DNA of 64,000 nucleotides. Source: Oscillospiraceae bacterium (lineage in GTDB: Bacteria; Bacillota; Clostridia; Oscillospirales; Ruminococcaceae). How positions within the stretch are numbered: position 1 is the stretch's first letter; every line of letters begins with the position of its first letter. This document shows positions 16,906-26,789 of the stretch, piece by piece. The notes under the pieces were generated by a model that saw only the letters and a program-made list of their open reading frames with translations, had not been told where the DNA came from and searched no databases. The stretch spans positions 1-64,000 of the forward strand of contig JALEJQ010000081.1 of assembly GCA_022769565.1 (NCBI GenBank). Direction: 5' to 3'. A program made the translations under genes and the position numbers.

Positions 16906-18768
16906 TTAATAATCCATACTGAATTTGCCGTTCATGCTGTTAAATACTTCCCATGCCTCATTTGGGGTAACGTCGTTGCTGTCAATGGTGACATAGCCGT
17001 TTACGGTTAAACCTGCAAAGGTGTCGAGAGAATTTTTAATGGGGTTGTTGTCCACGAACAGCTCCGATATGCTTTCACAGTTTTTCAGAGGCGAAAGATC
17101 GGAAACGTTGTTCCGCCCTATATAAACATATTTCAGCTTCGTGCTTTCCGCAAGGGGTTCAACGCTGTATATGCCGCAGCCGGAAAGACATACCATTTCA
17201 AGCTCGGTCATTCCGTCCAGAGCGTCTATGCTGCCTATCTGAGCCTCGTTGAAGCCTACCTTCTGCAGCCCTCTGCTGTCGGAAATGGGTGTAATGTCCG
17301 TAACGTAGGTGTTGCCGAAAAATACCTCTTTCAGCTTTGTTTTCCCTTTAAGAGGGGATATGTCATATACACCGCTGTTTTCGGCTGATATTTTTTCAAG
17401 ATCGTCCATTCCTGCGGCAAAGCTGATGTCCGAAACGTTATTGTTGTTGAAATGAATGCTTTTCATATTGTCAAGTCCTTCAAGAACGGACAGGTCTGTT
17501 ATGTAATTATCGTTAAGATTAAGCTCCTGCAGCTTTTTCATATGCTTAAGATTGGCAATTGAAGCGTTGGTAAGCTCAAGATCGGAAAGGTCAAGGGTCA
17601 AGCTGTCAATGGGGTAGAATTCATCGCCTATCCTTACGGTGTCAGGCTTTATATGATCGGCTAGAAAAGCCTTTGCCGATGGTACGGCAAACAGAAGCAT
17701 AGCCACAGCTGCCAGAGAAGCAGCAATGACGGTTATTTTCTTTTTATTCCGCCGCCAAAAAGAGGGCTTCGCTTTTTCGGGGGTCTTGACCTTTATTTCG
17801 CTGACGCCTTTTTCGCCTATGCCGCATTTTTCAAGGTCTTCAAGCATAGCTTCGGCGCTTGGATAACGATTATCCTTCTTTACTTCCGCCGATTTTTTGA
17901 TAATGCTCCTTAATCCCGGCGATATTTCTTCAAGTCCTTTAAGAAAAGCGCCGTCGTCGTCAAGCCTTGTCATAGGGTCCTCGGGGACCTGCAGAGTAAG
18001 CGCATAAAAAACAGACAATCCCAGTGCATAAAGGTCTGTCCAGGCTCCCTGGTTGCCCTTGCGCTGATACTGCTCCATTGGTGCAAAGCCGGGTTTTAGT
18101 ATTACCGAAAGACTGTCCTCGCCCTCGGTTGAAAGCTGCCTTGCGGAGCCGAAATCTATCAGCTTTACTCCGCCGTTTATATCAAGCATAATATTTTCCG
18201 GGGAAATATCCCTGTGCAGAACGCTGTTTTTATGAAGAACGGCAAGCGAAGACAATATCTTCTTTAAAATATACACAGCCTGTTCCTCGGATATTTTTCC
18301 GTTATCGAGAACGTGCTGTTTAAGGGTAACGCCGTTTACGAATTCCATTACGCAGTAAGCCGTTCCGTTTGCCTTAAAAGCATCGAACACTTCTATAATA
18401 TCCGCCGTTCCATCAAAGCCGGAGATCAGCTTTGCTTCGTTGAAAAATTTATCAAGACCATCCGAAAAGGTCTGCCGCTGTTCGCTTGCAAGGATCTCAA
18501 CACCAATATTGTCAACGGTGCGGACTGCCATTCCTCTTGGGAAATACTCCTTTACCGCAACTGTTTTATCCAGCTTTGTATCATATGCAAGATAGGTGAT
18601 GCCAAAACCGCCCTTGCCGATAATTTTTCCGAGAAGATACCTTTCTTTAAGAACGGTGCCCGCCGCCAGAGCGTAAGGTTCCTGAATATCGGCAGAATTC
18701 TGGTATCCGCATTTTGTACATATGGTGCCGTCCAATTCGGCAAAGCAGTTTCCGCACAGATTTTTCAA
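16906..18768 (-). CDS. Ser/Thr protein kinase: zinc ribbon - kinase - TM - leucine-rich repeats
   Basis: CGNCFAELDGTICTKCGY; IIGKGGFGITYLAYD, HRDISPENIML, KLIDFGSAR; TM KITVIAASLAAVAMLLFAVPSA; LRR units; TTG start with RBS aaaggatgg. Confidence 0.9.
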   Translation of the reverse strand: MKNLCGNCFAELDGTICTKCGYQNSADIQEPYALAAGTVLKERYLLGKIIGKGGFGITYLAYDTKLDKTVAVKEYFPRGMAVRTVDNIGVEILASEQRQTFSDGLDKFFNEAKLISGFDGTADIIEVFDAFKANGTAYCVMEFVNGVTLKQHVLDNGKISEEQAVYILKKILSSLAVLHKNSVLHRDISPENIMLDINGGVKLIDFGSARQLSTEGEDSLSVILKPGFAPMEQYQRKGNQGAWTDLYALGLSVFYALTLQVPEDPMTRLDDDGAFLKGLEEISPGLRSIIKKSAEVKKDNRYPSAEAMLEDLEKCGIGEKGVSEIKVKTPEKAKPSFWRRNKKKITVIAASLAAVAMLLFAVPSAKAFLADHIKPDTVRIGDEFYPIDSLTLDLSDLELTNASIANLKHMKKLQELNLNDNYITDLSVLEGLDNMKSIHFNNNNVSDISFAAGMDDLEKISAENSGVYDISPLKGKTKLKEVFFGNTYVTDITPISDSRGLQKVGFNEAQIGSIDALDGMTELEMVCLSGCGIYSVEPLAESTKLKYVYIGRNNVSDLSPLKNCESISELFVDNNPIKNSLDTFAGLTVNGYVTIDSNDVTPNEAWEVFNSMNGKFSMDY

Positions 18769-19187
18769 GAATTATCACCATCCTTTTCGGTATCATGAAA
18801 AAGTTTCAAGCTGACCGTTTTTTTGATATGACAATAAAATTAATTATAAAAAATAATTCAATATATTATATCATATTATGACATATATTTGGTGTGCAGA
18901 TTTGCACAATCCCATTTGTCGGTTATTAGTTTATACGTTATTATAACATAATTTTGTAATTATGTAAACTACAGGAGAAAACATACCTCCACTGCAAAAA
19001 AACGGATAAAAAGTCTGTTTTAGTTAAACTTTTATATCGAAGCGCCGCACTGAGTATACCGCCTTTGTTTTATATTACAAATTTTTATTTTTCTGTTTAA
19101 ATGCGGCGGATTTTGTGATATAATGTTTTATAAAGAATTTTTTGTCGATTCATCGTTTTTGCGGAATTTTCCGGGAAAGGTCAAACT

Positions 19188-19889
19188 ATGAGTTTTGTTG
19201 AAATGAAAGACGTATATAAGCGGTATAAAATGGGAGAGGTAACCATTTCCGCTTCCGACGGAGTCAGCTTCACGATTGAAAAAGGGGAATTCGCAGTTAT
19301 AGTAGGGGCAAGCGGTGCAGGAAAGACCACCGTTCTTAATATGCTGGGCGGAATGGACACCTGCGACGAAGGACAGATAATCGTTGACGGTTCGGATATT
19401 GCAAAATATACTCCGAAGCAGATAACGGCTTACAGAAGATATGATATAGGCTTTGTTTTCCAGTTTTACAATCTTGTGCAGAATCTTACGGCAAAGGAAA
19501 ATGTTGAGCTTGCCACACAGATATGCAAAAACGCCCTTGACGCAGAAGAAGTGCTGAAGCAGGTAGGCCTTGGGGAAAGAATGGATAACTTCCCTGCGCA
19601 GCTTTCCGGCGGTGAACAGCAGCGTGTTTCCATTGCAAGAGCCCTTGCCAAGTCGCCGAAGCTCCTTCTTTGCGACGAGCCTACGGGAGCCCTTGACTAC
19701 AATACGGGAAAAACTATCCTTAAGCTTTTGCAGGACACCTGCCGAAGTACCGGAATGACAGTTGTTGTCATTACCCACAATCAGGCTATAACTCCTATGG
19801 CGGACAGAGTTATTACGATAAAAAGCAGCAAGGTGTCAAGTATCGTTCTTAACGAACATCCCACGCCTGTTGAAGAGATAGAATGGTAA
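19188..19889 (+). CDS. ABC transporter ATP-binding protein (MacB/LolD type)
   Basis: [51 protein letters not shown]. Confidence 0.93.
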   Translation: MSFVEMKDVYKRYKMGEVTISASDGVSFTIEKGEFAVIVGASGAGKTTVLNMLGGMDTCDEGQIIVDGSDIAKYTPKQITAYRRYDIGFVFQFYNLVQNLTAKENVELATQICKNALDAEEVLKQVGLGERMDNFPAQLSGGEQQRVSIARALAKSPKLLLCDEPTGALDYNTGKTILKLLQDTCRSTGMTVVVITHNQAITPMADRVITIKSSKVSSIVLNEHPTPVEEIEW

Positions 19890-19941
19890 CATCTGCAATT
19901 CCGAAAAAGGAGGTTTGCTTCCGCAGAGAAGCGTAAAAATA

Positions 19942-22896
19942 ATGAAAGCATTGGTTTGCAGCACTTTCAGAAGCATAAAAAAGACGTTCAGCAGATTTCT
20001 TGCGATTTTTGCGATTATAGCCATAGGCTCGGGATTTTTTGCAGGTATAAAATCCGCTGCTCCCGATATGAAAAAGGGCGCATGGGATTATTACAATGCT
20101 TCAAAGCTGAACGATATACACATTTTGTCCACCCTTGGCTTTGAAGAGGACGAGTTGGACAGCATAAGAGAGCTTAACGGTGATTATTATACCGAGGGCG
20201 GATATTCCGCAGACCTGTATATAACCGGCGATTCCGTTAACCGCAAGATAGCAAAGGTCTATTCCTATTCCCCCGACAGCGAGATGAACATTCCCGAGCT
20301 TATAGACGGAAGATTGCCGGAAGACCCGTCGGAATGTGTTGTAGACTGCACATTTCATTCCTCCGCAACTCCGGAAATAGGGGAAAAAATATACTTTGAA
20401 GCCGCAGGGGAGGAGGATATTTCCGACACTCTGAACAGAACGGAATATACCGTTGTGGGTCACGTCAGATCGCCTATGTACATAGCATTTGACAGAGGAA
20501 CGACCTCCGTGGGCAACGGTTCAATAAACGGCTATGTGCTTGTTCCCGAAGAAAACTTCTGCCTTGATGTTTATACAGATGTTTATGTAAGGATAAACGG
20601 TGCTGAAAAGTTTGACCCCTTTACAGATGCTTATACTGATTTGGTTGACGACCATATTGAAGCACTTGAAGCCTTGGGCGAAACTCAGATAGAAAAGCGT
20701 GTCCGTAAGATAACGGACGAGGCTTACGAAGAAATAAACGACGCAAAAGCTGAGGTGTCCGACGCACGGAAGGACATTGAAGAGGCTAAGGAAAAGCTGA
20801 CAGATGGCGAAATAGAATACAATGACGGTTTAAGGTCTGTGGATAATCTTAACGGCGTTATAGCTCAGCTTGAGCAGGTGCTTGCCGATTACAAAACGGA
20901 CGCTGTTAAGAGCGAAGACGAGGTAACGAATACGATAAGCACGCTGAATCAGGGCGATTTCTTTGCCGCAGACGAAACTCTGGAGCAGCTTTTAACAGGC
21001 TATATGACCATACCTGCGGCTTATGATAACGGTACAAAAGCGGCTTGCAGACAGGGAATAGAGCAGTATATTTCCGGCATTGAAGAGAGCGTTGCCAAAA
21101 TTGAGGACAGCCTTGCAGAAGCACGTTCCGAGCTTGATGACGGATATGCGGAAATTGAGGACGGCGAAAACGAGATAGCCGAAGCGCTGGAGGATATTGC
21201 CGAAGCGGAAAAGGAGGTTGCCGACAGGACGGAAGACGCACAATGGTATGTCCTGAGCCGTGACGGCAGCTGCCCCGGCTATTCAAATTACGGTGACGAC
21301 TGTGACAAGGTGGACGCCATTGCAAAGGTATTCCCCGTGTTCTTTATTATGGTATCGGTGCTTGTTTGCTGGACGACTATGACAAGAATGGTTGAGGAGC
21401 AGAGAACTCAGATAGGCACGCTGAAAGCACTGGGCTACAGCAATTTCAGCATTATGTTCCAGTACGTTCTTTATGCGGCGGCTTCAAGCATTCCGGGAGC
21501 GCTTTTCGGACTTGTGGTGGGGTTCAGGCTGTTCCCCGTGATAATTTTCAAGTGCTACAATTCAATGTATGCCTTTGACAGCATTGAAACACCCTTCAAG
21601 TGGGATTATGCCCTCGGCTGTATAGTGGTTTCCTGCCTTTGTACGGGACTTTCTTCACTTTACGCCTGCCGCAGGGAGCTTTTCTCCCGTCCTGCGCAGC
21701 TTATGAGAGCAAAGCCTCCCAAAAACGGCAAGAGAATACTGCTTGAAAAGGTAACATTCATTTGGAAACGGCTGAAATTTACATATAAAGTTACTTTCCG
21801 CAACCTTTTCAGATACAAAAGCAGAGTTGTTATGACAATTATTGGCGTTGGCGGCTGTACTGCACTGCTTCTTACGGCTTTCGGGTTAAGGCATTCTATT
21901 GTGAGCATTGTCGACAGACAGTATGAGGATATATTCGTTTATGACGCTATAGTTGCCGTTGACGAAGACAAGGCTGACTATGACGAAATACGCCGCACGG
22001 CTGAGAATACGGGTGTTGCGGAGGATATGCTGTTTGCTGTGCAGAGGTCGGCGGACGTTTACAGCAAGACAGAAAGCGCAGAGATATATCTGGTCGCTGT
22101 CAATGACGGCGAAGAGCTTTCAAAGTTTATAGATATGCACGACCGCGCTTCAAAGGAAAAGCTGGAGCTTTCCGACAGCGGAGTTGTGATAAATGAAAAG
22201 CTTGCCCGTCTGCTTGACGTAAAAAAGGGCGAAAGCATTTACTTCAACAGCGGTCATGAGCTTAAAGTTGACGGCATAATGGAAAATTACACCTATAACT
22301 ATGTGTTTATGACAAAGGAATGTTATAACGGAGCAGGTTTTGATACTCCTGCCGATGATAACATTATGTACATCAATATGAGCGACCCGTCACAGGAGGA
22401 CAGCTTTGCCGAGGCGCTTATAAGCAGGGACGATGTTCTTGCGGTGTCCTACGCTTCGGGCGGAACGGATAAGTTCAGGGAGCTTGTGGGCAGCCTTTCC
22501 GTTATAGTAGTTGTCATAATAATTTTTGCCGGAGCGCTGGCGTTTGTTGTAATGTTCAATCTTACCAACATAAACGTCAACGAGCGTATGCACGAGCTTG
22601 CAACAATTAAGGTGCTGGGCTTTTTTGACGGCGAGGTGGCGTCCTACATTTACAGGGAAAACACTATCTCGGCACTTATGGGAACGGCGGTGGGACTTGT
22701 TGCCGGCATCTTCTTTGAAAAGTTCGTTATCCGTGCCTGCGAGGTGGATATTGTAATGTTTGCTCCCGATATACCTGCTTACTGCTTCTGGGCGGCAGGG
22801 GGAATAACCGTTTTGTTTGCGGTAATTGTAAACATACTGCTTTATTTCAGACTTAAAAAGATAAATATGGCGGAATCCTTAAAGGCTGTAGAGTAG
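19942..22896 (+). CDS. ABC transporter permease, FtsX family, with extracytoplasmic coiled-coil insert
   Basis: N-terminal TM FLAIFAIIAIGSGFFAGIK, Glu/Ala-rich coiled coil, two later FtsX-type 3-TM blocks; start uncertain (TTG 19915 or ATG 19942). Confidence 0.88.
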   Translation: MKALVCSTFRSIKKTFSRFLAIFAIIAIGSGFFAGIKSAAPDMKKGAWDYYNASKLNDIHILSTLGFEEDELDSIRELNGDYYTEGGYSADLYITGDSVNRKIAKVYSYSPDSEMNIPELIDGRLPEDPSECVVDCTFHSSATPEIGEKIYFEAAGEEDISDTLNRTEYTVVGHVRSPMYIAFDRGTTSVGNGSINGYVLVPEENFCLDVYTDVYVRINGAEKFDPFTDAYTDLVDDHIEALEALGETQIEKRVRKITDEAYEEINDAKAEVSDARKDIEEAKEKLTDGEIEYNDGLRSVDNLNGVIAQLEQVLADYKTDAVKSEDEVTNTISTLNQGDFFAADETLEQLLTGYMTIPAAYDNGTKAACRQGIEQYISGIEESVAKIEDSLAEARSELDDGYAEIEDGENEIAEALEDIAEAEKEVADRTEDAQWYVLSRDGSCPGYSNYGDDCDKVDAIAKVFPVFFIMVSVLVCWTTMTRMVEEQRTQIGTLKALGYSNFSIMFQYVLYAAASSIPGALFGLVVGFRLFPVIIFKCYNSMYAFDSIETPFKWDYALGCIVVSCLCTGLSSLYACRRELFSRPAQLMRAKPPKNGKRILLEKVTFIWKRLKFTYKVTFRNLFRYKSRVVMTIIGVGGCTALLLTAFGLRHSIVSIVDRQYEDIFVYDAIVAVDEDKADYDEIRRTAENTGVAEDMLFAVQRSADVYSKTESAEIYLVAVNDGEELSKFIDMHDRASKEKLELSDSGVVINEKLARLLDVKKGESIYFNSGHELKVDGIMENYTYNYVFMTKECYNGAGFDTPADDNIMYINMSDPSQEDSFAEALISRDDVLAVSYASGGTDKFRELVGSLSVIVVVIIIFAGALAFVVMFNLTNINVNERMHELATIKVLGFFDGEVASYIYRENTISALMGTAVGLVAGIFFEKFVIRACEVDIVMFAPDIPAYCFWAAGGITVLFAVIVNILLYFRLKKINMAESLKAVE

Positions 22897-22912
22897 GGAG
22901 GAGTGTCACAAC

Positions 22913-24166
22913 ATGGACAACTCAAGAAAGAACGATATTGAACGGCTTGTCAGCATACTGATAATTGTAATTTCACTTATAGCTTCCGCAATTTTAGTGT
23001 TTTATTTTCTTGTTTTGTACGATAAAAAGGAAGAAAAGCAGACTTCCGAAGCAATGCCTGCTATTGTGGGCTATACGGTGTCCGATGTTGAGGGCTGCTA
23101 CAGCAGGTTTTTTACCCTTAATATTGAAGAAGTGTATTCCGATTATGGAAAAGGAATTATACTTTCCCAAAGCATTGCCGAAAACGAGCTTTATGAGCCG
23201 GGCAATACCGTTGTTAACGTGACCGTGAGTGCAGGAAAAAAACCTGAGGAAACTGCTGCTCCCGAGGAAACAGCCGAAGCTGTGACCGAAGCTGCCGTTA
23301 CCGAGCCTGAGCGTGAAACGGGACTTTTTGTGGACAGCCCGTCCTTTGACTTTGAAACTGCCGCCGCAGGTGAGGCTTCCACCCTTATCACATCGGGAAT
23401 TGACAAAAGCGCCGAGGGTATGAGCGAAGCACTTGATGCACTTTACAGCGTTCTTATCAAGCGGTACGGCGATGCAGGCTTTATTTATGTTGACCTTGAA
23501 AGCGGAGCGTGGGCGGAGTACAATGCAGACGAAGCCTTTTCTGCGGCAAGTATCATCAAAGCGCCCTATGTCCGTTCCGTTCTCGGCTATGAAAGCGACC
23601 TTGGCAAAGAGTTTGAAATGACGGAGGAAATGCTTAATTCCACCTATGAGCTTGTGGGCGGTCAGCCTGTGGGAACAATGTTCAGCGTAAGGGAGCTTGC
23701 CAGCGCCACAATTGAAAAGAGCGACAATACGGCGTACAAAATGCTTTATAACTATGTGGGATATGATTGCTTCAATCAGCTTGCGGAAGCGCTTGGCGTT
23801 CCACAAAGAATGACCGACGAAAACTACTGGTTCAAGCTGACACCAAGACAGACCGCAGTATACTTCAAGGATATTTATTTCTTTAACGAACAGCACGAAA
23901 ACGGTGGCTTAATGAAGGAATACCTTGCAAATTCCGAACACCACGACCTTTTTGCGGACGAGCTTACGGAGTACACCGTCTGCGAAAAGTATGGCTATCT
24001 GCCGCAGGACGATTTCTATACCCTTGGCGATGCAGCCATAGTTTATGCCGATTCGCCCTATATGATAATCGGCTATATCCGCAGCTCGTCCTCTTCGCTG
24101 AACACACAGTTTTTCCGTGACTGCGCAAGATATGCGGACGATATACATAAGCTGATACATTCCTAA
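22913..24166 (+). CDS. PASTA domain plus class A beta-lactamase-like serine hydrolase, membrane anchored
   Basis: N-terminal TM; PAIVGYTVSDVEGCY..GIILSQSIAENELYEPGNTVVNVTVSAG (PASTA); SAASIIKAPYV (SxxK) and KSDNTAY (SDN). Confidence 0.82.
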   Translation: MDNSRKNDIERLVSILIIVISLIASAILVFYFLVLYDKKEEKQTSEAMPAIVGYTVSDVEGCYSRFFTLNIEEVYSDYGKGIILSQSIAENELYEPGNTVVNVTVSAGKKPEETAAPEETAEAVTEAAVTEPERETGLFVDSPSFDFETAAAGEASTLITSGIDKSAEGMSEALDALYSVLIKRYGDAGFIYVDLESGAWAEYNADEAFSAASIIKAPYVRSVLGYESDLGKEFEMTEEMLNSTYELVGGQPVGTMFSVRELASATIEKSDNTAYKMLYNYVGYDCFNQLAEALGVPQRMTDENYWFKLTPRQTAVYFKDIYFFNEQHENGGLMKEYLANSEHHDLFADELTEYTVCEKYGYLPQDDFYTLGDAAIVYADSPYMIIGYIRSSSSSLNTQFFRDCARYADDIHKLIHS

Positions 24167-24170
24167 AAAT

Positions 24171-24225
24171 AAAGTGGAATTACGATATTGTCATAAACCG
24201 ATACCGTAATTCCACTTTTTCATTT
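24171..24225. terminator. Bidirectional terminator
   Basis: aaagtggaattacg..cgtaattccacttttt between convergent genes. Confidence 0.7.
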
Positions 24226-24242
24226 ATTTTTTGTTTATCCAA

Positions 24243-24740
24243 TCATCTGTTATCAACTTTTTCGGGATAAAGGTCGTGGTGTGTGAGCCTGTCGACTGCA
24301 ACCTGTTCCCAGATAGTGCCTTTTTTGCCGTAATTGCAGTAAGGGTCAATGGAAATGCCCCCACGGGGAGTGAATTTGCCCCAGACCTCGATATATTTGG
24401 GATCCATAAGCTTGATAAGGTCCTTCATAATGATGTTCATGCAGTCCTCGTGGAAATCGCCGTGGTTGCGGAAGCTGTAAAGATAGAGTTTCAGCGATTT
24501 GCTCTCCACCATTTTTACCGAAGGAACGTAGGAAATGTAAATTGTCGCAAAGTCGGGCTGACCCGTAATGGGGCAAAGACTTGTGAATTCGGGACAGTTA
24601 AATTTTACGAAATAGTCGTTACCCTGATGCTTGTTGATAAAGGTTTCAAGCACACCGGGGTCGTAATCGGTAGGGTACTTGGTTTTCTGATTGCCCAACA
24701 GCGTGATGCCCTCGGTTTCTTCTTTATTTCTGCCTGTCAT
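24243..24740 (-). CDS. queF: preQ1 synthase (NADPH-dependent 7-cyano-7-deazaguanine reductase)
   Basis: [44 protein letters not shown]. Confidence 0.96.
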   Translation of the reverse strand: MTGRNKEETEGITLLGNQKTKYPTDYDPGVLETFINKHQGNDYFVKFNCPEFTSLCPITGQPDFATIYISYVPSVKMVESKSLKLYLYSFRNHGDFHEDCMNIIMKDLIKLMDPKYIEVWGKFTPRGGISIDPYCNYGKKGTIWEQVAVDRLTHHDLYPEKVDNR

Positions 24741-24762
24741 ATTTATTTACTCCTTTTCTAAA

Positions 24763-24852
24763 AGTGGAATTTGGAAAGTTGAAGTGAAATTATGGTGCCG
24801 CCTGCGGCGAAATATTTTAAATTTCACTTTCCACTTTCAACTTTTAACTTTT
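24763..24852. repeat. Small palindromic repeat in queC-queF intergenic region
   Basis: gtggaatttggaaagttgaagtgaaatta...taaatttcactttccactttcaac. Confidence 0.65.
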
Positions 24853-25531
24853 ATTTAAGAATCGGGTCTGTGACCCCGTTAGCCTCAAACGCCGCCTTGC
24901 GGTCAATGCAGGTACCGCACACTCCGCAGGGCTTGTCGTGGCCCTCGTAGCAGCTCCAGGTAAGCTCATAGGGAACGCCGAGGGCAAGTCCTGTTTTCAC
25001 AACGCCTGCCTTGTTCATTCCAACAAATGGCGCTTCGATCTTTACCTGATGTCCGCTGCCTTCCCAGACAGCTGTGTTCATAGCGTTGTTGAATACTTCG
25101 GAGCAGTCGGGATAAGCGTTGCCTGCGGCGTCGTCTGCGTGTGCGCCGTAAAGTATCACTCCGCAGCCCTTGGATAAGGCAATGCTTGCCGAAGAAGCGA
25201 TAAAAAGACCGTTTCTGAAGGGAACATAAGTGGAAACGGGGGAACCGTCCGTCTTTTTTATCTGCTCCGCATAGCTTTCGTGGGGAACTTCCTTGTCCGA
25301 ATGCTGTAAAAGGGAACAATCGGAAAACTTGAACATTTCCGAGAGATCCAGCTTGATGAATTCCACCCCGTAATAAGCGGCAATTTTGTCTGCGGCTTCA
25401 ACTTCCTTTGTGTGCTTCTGACCGTATGAAACGGACAGCGCAACAACATTTTCCTTTCCGTATCTGTCAATGGCAAGGGCAAGGCAGGTGGTGCTGTCAA
25501 CTCCGCCGCTGAATAAAACAAGTGCTTTCAT
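24851..25531 (-). CDS. queC: 7-cyano-7-deazaguanine synthase
   Basis: LVLFSGGVDSTTCLALA, VSYGQKHTKE, C-terminal CYEGHDKPCGVCGTCIDRKAAF. Confidence 0.97.
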   Translation of the reverse strand: MKALVLFSGGVDSTTCLALAIDRYGKENVVALSVSYGQKHTKEVEAADKIAAYYGVEFIKLDLSEMFKFSDCSLLQHSDKEVPHESYAEQIKKTDGSPVSTYVPFRNGLFIASSASIALSKGCGVILYGAHADDAAGNAYPDCSEVFNNAMNTAVWEGSGHQVKIEAPFVGMNKAGVVKTGLALGVPYELTWSCYEGHDKPCGVCGTCIDRKAAFEANGVTDPILK

Positions 25532-26040
25532 AAAATTCCTCCAATTTCATATTTATCATCGATAAGTATGTATTCACAGCCGTATTTTCTGCACATTTCC
25601 AGATTTTCGGCGTTTTCGGCAATAAGCGCTTCCGGGTTGAGCCAACCATCATCAAGCCGCTTCTCAATAGCATCTGCGTGACCCTTAATATCCGCAAAAT
25701 GCTCTCTGATATACCTTTCCGTCATTATCAGACAGCGGTACTTTATTTGCCGCAGATAGCTTTCATCAAGATCTTTTTGCCAGTCAAAGGGAATGTAGCA
25801 GCCTTCCACAATAAGATTCTGTTCATTCTCGATCGCAGTTTTCACCATTTCCTTTACAATGCTCCAGAGATAGGGCGTAAGCTCTTTATCGTCCTCGGGA
25901 GTAAGGGGTGTCTGACCGCTGCGGATAAGCCCCATTTTAAGGTGGTCAATGGAAAGGTAGGGGTAATTGTATTTTTCAAGAAGCCGCTGCGCAAGCAAGG
26001 TCTTGCCCGTGTGCGAGCAGCCGCAGATCAGTATTACCAT
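25528..26040 (-). CDS. P-loop nucleotide kinase-like protein
   Basis: Walker A CGCSHTGKTLLAQRLL; 4-bp overlap with queC start. Confidence 0.75.
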   Translation of the reverse strand: MVILICGCSHTGKTLLAQRLLEKYNYPYLSIDHLKMGLIRSGQTPLTPEDDKELTPYLWSIVKEMVKTAIENEQNLIVEGCYIPFDWQKDLDESYLRQIKYRCLIMTERYIREHFADIKGHADAIEKRLDDGWLNPEALIAENAENLEMCRKYGCEYILIDDKYEIGGIL

Positions 26041-26043
26041 ATT

Positions 26044-26787
26044 TCATTCTCCCGTAAGAAGCCGTATCATTTTTTCGGGATTTTCAAGGAACCGCCTTGT
26101 TACCCTGTAATGCTCGGTTTCCTTGTAGCTTACGCTGTTTATACCGTCCTTGGTTAGTTCAAGTATTTCCGAATCGGGCATTGCCATAAGAATAGGGGAG
26201 TGGGTGGCAATGATAAACTGCGAATCCTTCTGCACAAGTGCGGAAATTTCCGCAATAAGGGTCATTAACCGCATTGGCGAAAGTGCCGCTTCCGGTTCGT
26301 CAAGGATATACACGCCGTTTCCGCCAAAGCGGTTCTGCACCAGAGCAAGAAAGCTCTCGCCGTGGGATTGTTCATGCAGAGAAATTCCGCCGTAGCTGTC
26401 AATAAGGGACAGACCGGGCTGTTTGTCAAGCTCGTCAATGTTTGTTGCAACGTTGAAAAAACTTTCCGCACGGAGAAAAAATCCGTCTTTTGCAAATCTG
26501 TTTTTTACAATTGTAAGATGCTCCCACAAGTCGGAGTGCGCCCTTGCGGTTTCAAAGCAGAAATTCTTTGTTCCGCCCTCGGGATTGAAGCCGTAGGCAA
26601 TGGCAATAGCTTCAATTAAAGTAGATTTGCCCGTTCCGTTTTCTCCCACAAGAAAGGTTATGTTCTTTGAAAGCCTTAACGACCCTTTTTCGGCAAGATA
26701 CCTTACCGCAGGAACGCTGTTAAGGTAAGAATCCTTGGCAAGAGGGCGGCGGAGCATTATTTCGCTTATATAAAGTTCTGTCTGCAT
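26044..26787 (-). CDS. AAA/ABC-type ATPase
   Basis: Walker A VGENGTGKSTLIEAIA, HGESFLALV signature-like, GVYILDEPEAALSP Walker B, ATHSP. Confidence 0.88.
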   Translation of the reverse strand: MQTELYISEIMLRRPLAKDSYLNSVPAVRYLAEKGSLRLSKNITFLVGENGTGKSTLIEAIAIAYGFNPEGGTKNFCFETARAHSDLWEHLTIVKNRFAKDGFFLRAESFFNVATNIDELDKQPGLSLIDSYGGISLHEQSHGESFLALVQNRFGGNGVYILDEPEAALSPMRLMTLIAEISALVQKDSQFIIATHSPILMAMPDSEILELTKDGINSVSYKETEHYRVTRRFLENPEKMIRLLTGE

Positions 26788-26789
26788 TT

